DNA of 64,000 bases from Streptomyces sp. Q6 (GTDB lineage: Bacteria; Actinomycetota; Actinomycetes; Streptomycetales; Streptomycetaceae): assembly GCF_036967205.1 (NCBI RefSeq), contig NZ_CP146022.1, positions 6,200,001 through 6,264,000 on the forward strand, written 5' to 3'. The notes beneath the pieces were generated by a model. It was not told where the DNA came from. It did no database searches and saw only the letters and a program-made list of their open reading frames with translations. Positions 62,646 through 64,000 of this stretch are shown here, one piece after another (within the stretch, counting starts at the first letter, position 1; the number at the start of each line of letters is the position of its first letter). The translations under genes were made by a program, and so were the position numbers.

Positions 62646-64000
62646 ATGGCATCACGGCGGGACGAACTCAACGCCTACACCTTCGCGAAGCGCCGCACCC
62701 TGGCGTCCTTCCTCCAGCCCTCTCCTTCGGGCTCGGAGGAGGGAGCGCCGAGGCCGCTGCGGGCGGTGCTGCCCGGCACGATCGTCGGCGTGGTGGTCCT
62801 CGCGGTCTTCGGCGGCATCGGCCTCTTCAGCCCCACGGCACCCAAGGGCTGGAAGACGCCGTACGCGAACGTCATCGTGGCGAGCAAGTCCACGACGCGT
62901 TACGTGATCATGGAGGCCGGCGAGAAGAAGGGCAAGAAGCGCCAGGCCCAGCTGCACCCGGTCCTCAACATGGCCTCCGCCAAGCTCCTGCTCGGGGACG
63001 GCCACCAGGACAGCGTGATGACCGTCGAGGAGTCGGTGCTCGACAGCGGCAAGATCCCGCACGGTGTCACCGTCGGCATCCCGTACGCCCCCGACCGTCT
63101 GCCCTCCGCCAAGGAAGCCGCCGCCGCCAAGCGCTGGATGGTGTGCGAGCGGCCCACCAGCGGCGGCGAGGTCCAGCAGGCGACGTTCGTGCTCGGCAAG
63201 GACGACCGCAAGCAGACCGACAACACGAACCGGCTCACCGGCGGCGAGCTGATGTACGTGATCTCCGACGACAAGGCCAAGAAGGAGTACGTCGTCGACG
63301 CGCGCGGCACCAAGTACGCGCTGGCCGCCTCGGACGACATCGAGAAGCAGCAGCTGCTGCGCGCCCTCGACGCCGCCAACCGCACGCCGCAGAAGGTCTC
63401 CGACGAGTGGCTGGCCACGCTGCACAACGGCACCGCCGTCTCCTTCCCGTCGGTCGGCGCCACCGCCAACACCCCCTCGCGCAACAACGGTTCGCTGGAC
63501 GCGGCCACCAACAAGGTCGGCAAGGTCCTGGTCACCGAGAACGCCACCAACGGTGTGCAGTACTACGTGGTCCTCGCGGACCGCATCGCCACGGTCACCC
63601 CCTTCACGGCGCAGCTCCTGCTCGCCTCCAAGGACCTCTCCGCCGTCAACCCGAGCAGTGAGGCCCAGAAGGTGTCGCTCGGCCAGATCGTCACCGACGG
63701 CAGCTTCGCCGACGACAAGCACTGGCCCACGCAGGCGGCGAAGACCGTCAACGACGCGAGCGCCACGACCCACGGCCGCAACGTCATCTGCAACACCCTG
63801 CGCGGCGTCGGAGCGAGCAACGCCACCACGCTCAGCACCTGGGCGGGCGACGACTTCCCGGTGCCGCTGGCCACCGGCTCCTCCAGCACCTACGTCACCC
63901 CTGGCTCGGGCCAGCTCTTCCGCCAGGTCCAGGGCACGGACGACTCCGGCGGCACCTTCCTGGTCACCGACACCGGCCTGCGGTACGCGCTCCAGTCCAA
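62646..64000 (+). CDS. eccB: Type VII secretion protein EccB (3' end cut by the window)
   Basis: 451 residues of an open frame run to the window end. MASRRDELNAYTFAKRRTLA is the family start (a cytoplasmic tail), one membrane segment follows (about 43-62, LPGTIVGVVVLAVFGGIGLF), then a large extracytoplasmic domain (WKTPYANVIVASKSTTRYVI... RLTGGELMYVISDD...). EccB is one of the four conserved core membrane components of ESX secretion. GGGGAGAGAGCGGACACAG lies before ATG 62646. eccC, eccD, mycP and esx genes would be expected beyond the window. Confidence 0.92.
   Translation, partial: MASRRDELNAYTFAKRRTLASFLQPSPSGSEEGAPRPLRAVLPGTIVGVVVLAVFGGIGLFSPTAPKGWKTPYANVIVASKSTTRYVIMEAGEKKGKKRQAQLHPVLNMASAKLLLGDGHQDSVMTVEESVLDSGKIPHGVTVGIPYAPDRLPSAKEAAAAKRWMVCERPTSGGEVQQATFVLGKDDRKQTDNTNRLTGGELMYVISDDKAKKEYVVDARGTKYALAASDDIEKQQLLRALDAANRTPQKVSDEWLATLHNGTAVSFPSVGATANTPSRNNGSLDAATNKVGKVLVTENATNGVQYYVVLADRIATVTPFTAQLLLASKDLSAVNPSSEAQKVSLGQIVTDGSFADDKHWPTQAAKTVNDASATTHGRNVICNTLRGVGASNATTLSTWAGDDFPVPLATGSSSTYVTPGSGQLFRQVQGTDDSGGTFLVTDTGLRYALQS

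Overview
The window looks like chromosome from a Streptomyces or close actinomycete. GC is very high and codons end almost always in G or C. Several starts are GTG, there is a DasR-type operator in front of a chitinase gene, the gas-vesicle cluster is of the actinomycete type (gvpO-A-F-G-Y-Z-J-L-S-K), and a type VII secretion locus closes the window. It reads mostly as core chromosome with one accessory block (about 18.9-26.1 kb). I found no tRNA, rRNA, CRISPR array, transposase or integrase.

Layout. 1-7.1 kb: polyamine uptake and oxidation (aldehyde dehydrogenase, PotD/A/B/C-type ABC importer, FAD oxidoreductase). 7.1-10.9 kb: small proteins, a secreted GH18 chitinase and a PAP2 phosphatase. 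11.0-18.7 kb: gabT, a membrane-anchored VirD4/TraG-like ATPase, a PucR regulator and a second aldehyde dehydrogenase; with the first block these could carry putrescine through GABA to succinate. 18.9-26.1 kb: gas-vesicle operon, small stress-type proteins and two gene remnants. 26.2-36.3 kb: acyl-CoA dehydrogenase, the MEP-pathway genes dxr and ispG flanking a site-2 protease, acetyltransferases, proS. 36.5-38.4 kb: a degenerate APH-fold protein, a ferritin-like protein and a Tat lipoprotein. 38.6-50.9 kb: rimP-nusA-ylxR-infB-DUF503-rbfA-truB, a large pseudo-protease/STAND NTPase, ribF and an AhpD-like protein behind an ECF41-type promoter. 51.0-56.8 kb: an oligopeptide ABC importer. 57.1-64.0 kb: type VII secretion genes (EspI-like ATPase, accessory protein, eccE, divergent eccB cut by the window end).

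Two points govern how the annotation should be read. First, five genes that should be intact, including the essential infB, are broken as given by single-base indels, nearly all in G/C homopolymers; ten of them fall within 530 bases of the EspI-like gene. Undercalled homopolymers explain this better than real pseudogenes, so I give restored coding regions and name each position. Second, the observations most worth following are a leader of three overlapping mini-ORFs plus a hairpin before infB, a STAND-type NTPase with a degenerate protease domain between truB and ribF, and an exact match (from memory of the consensus) to the ECF41 promoter with no adjacent ECF41 gene.
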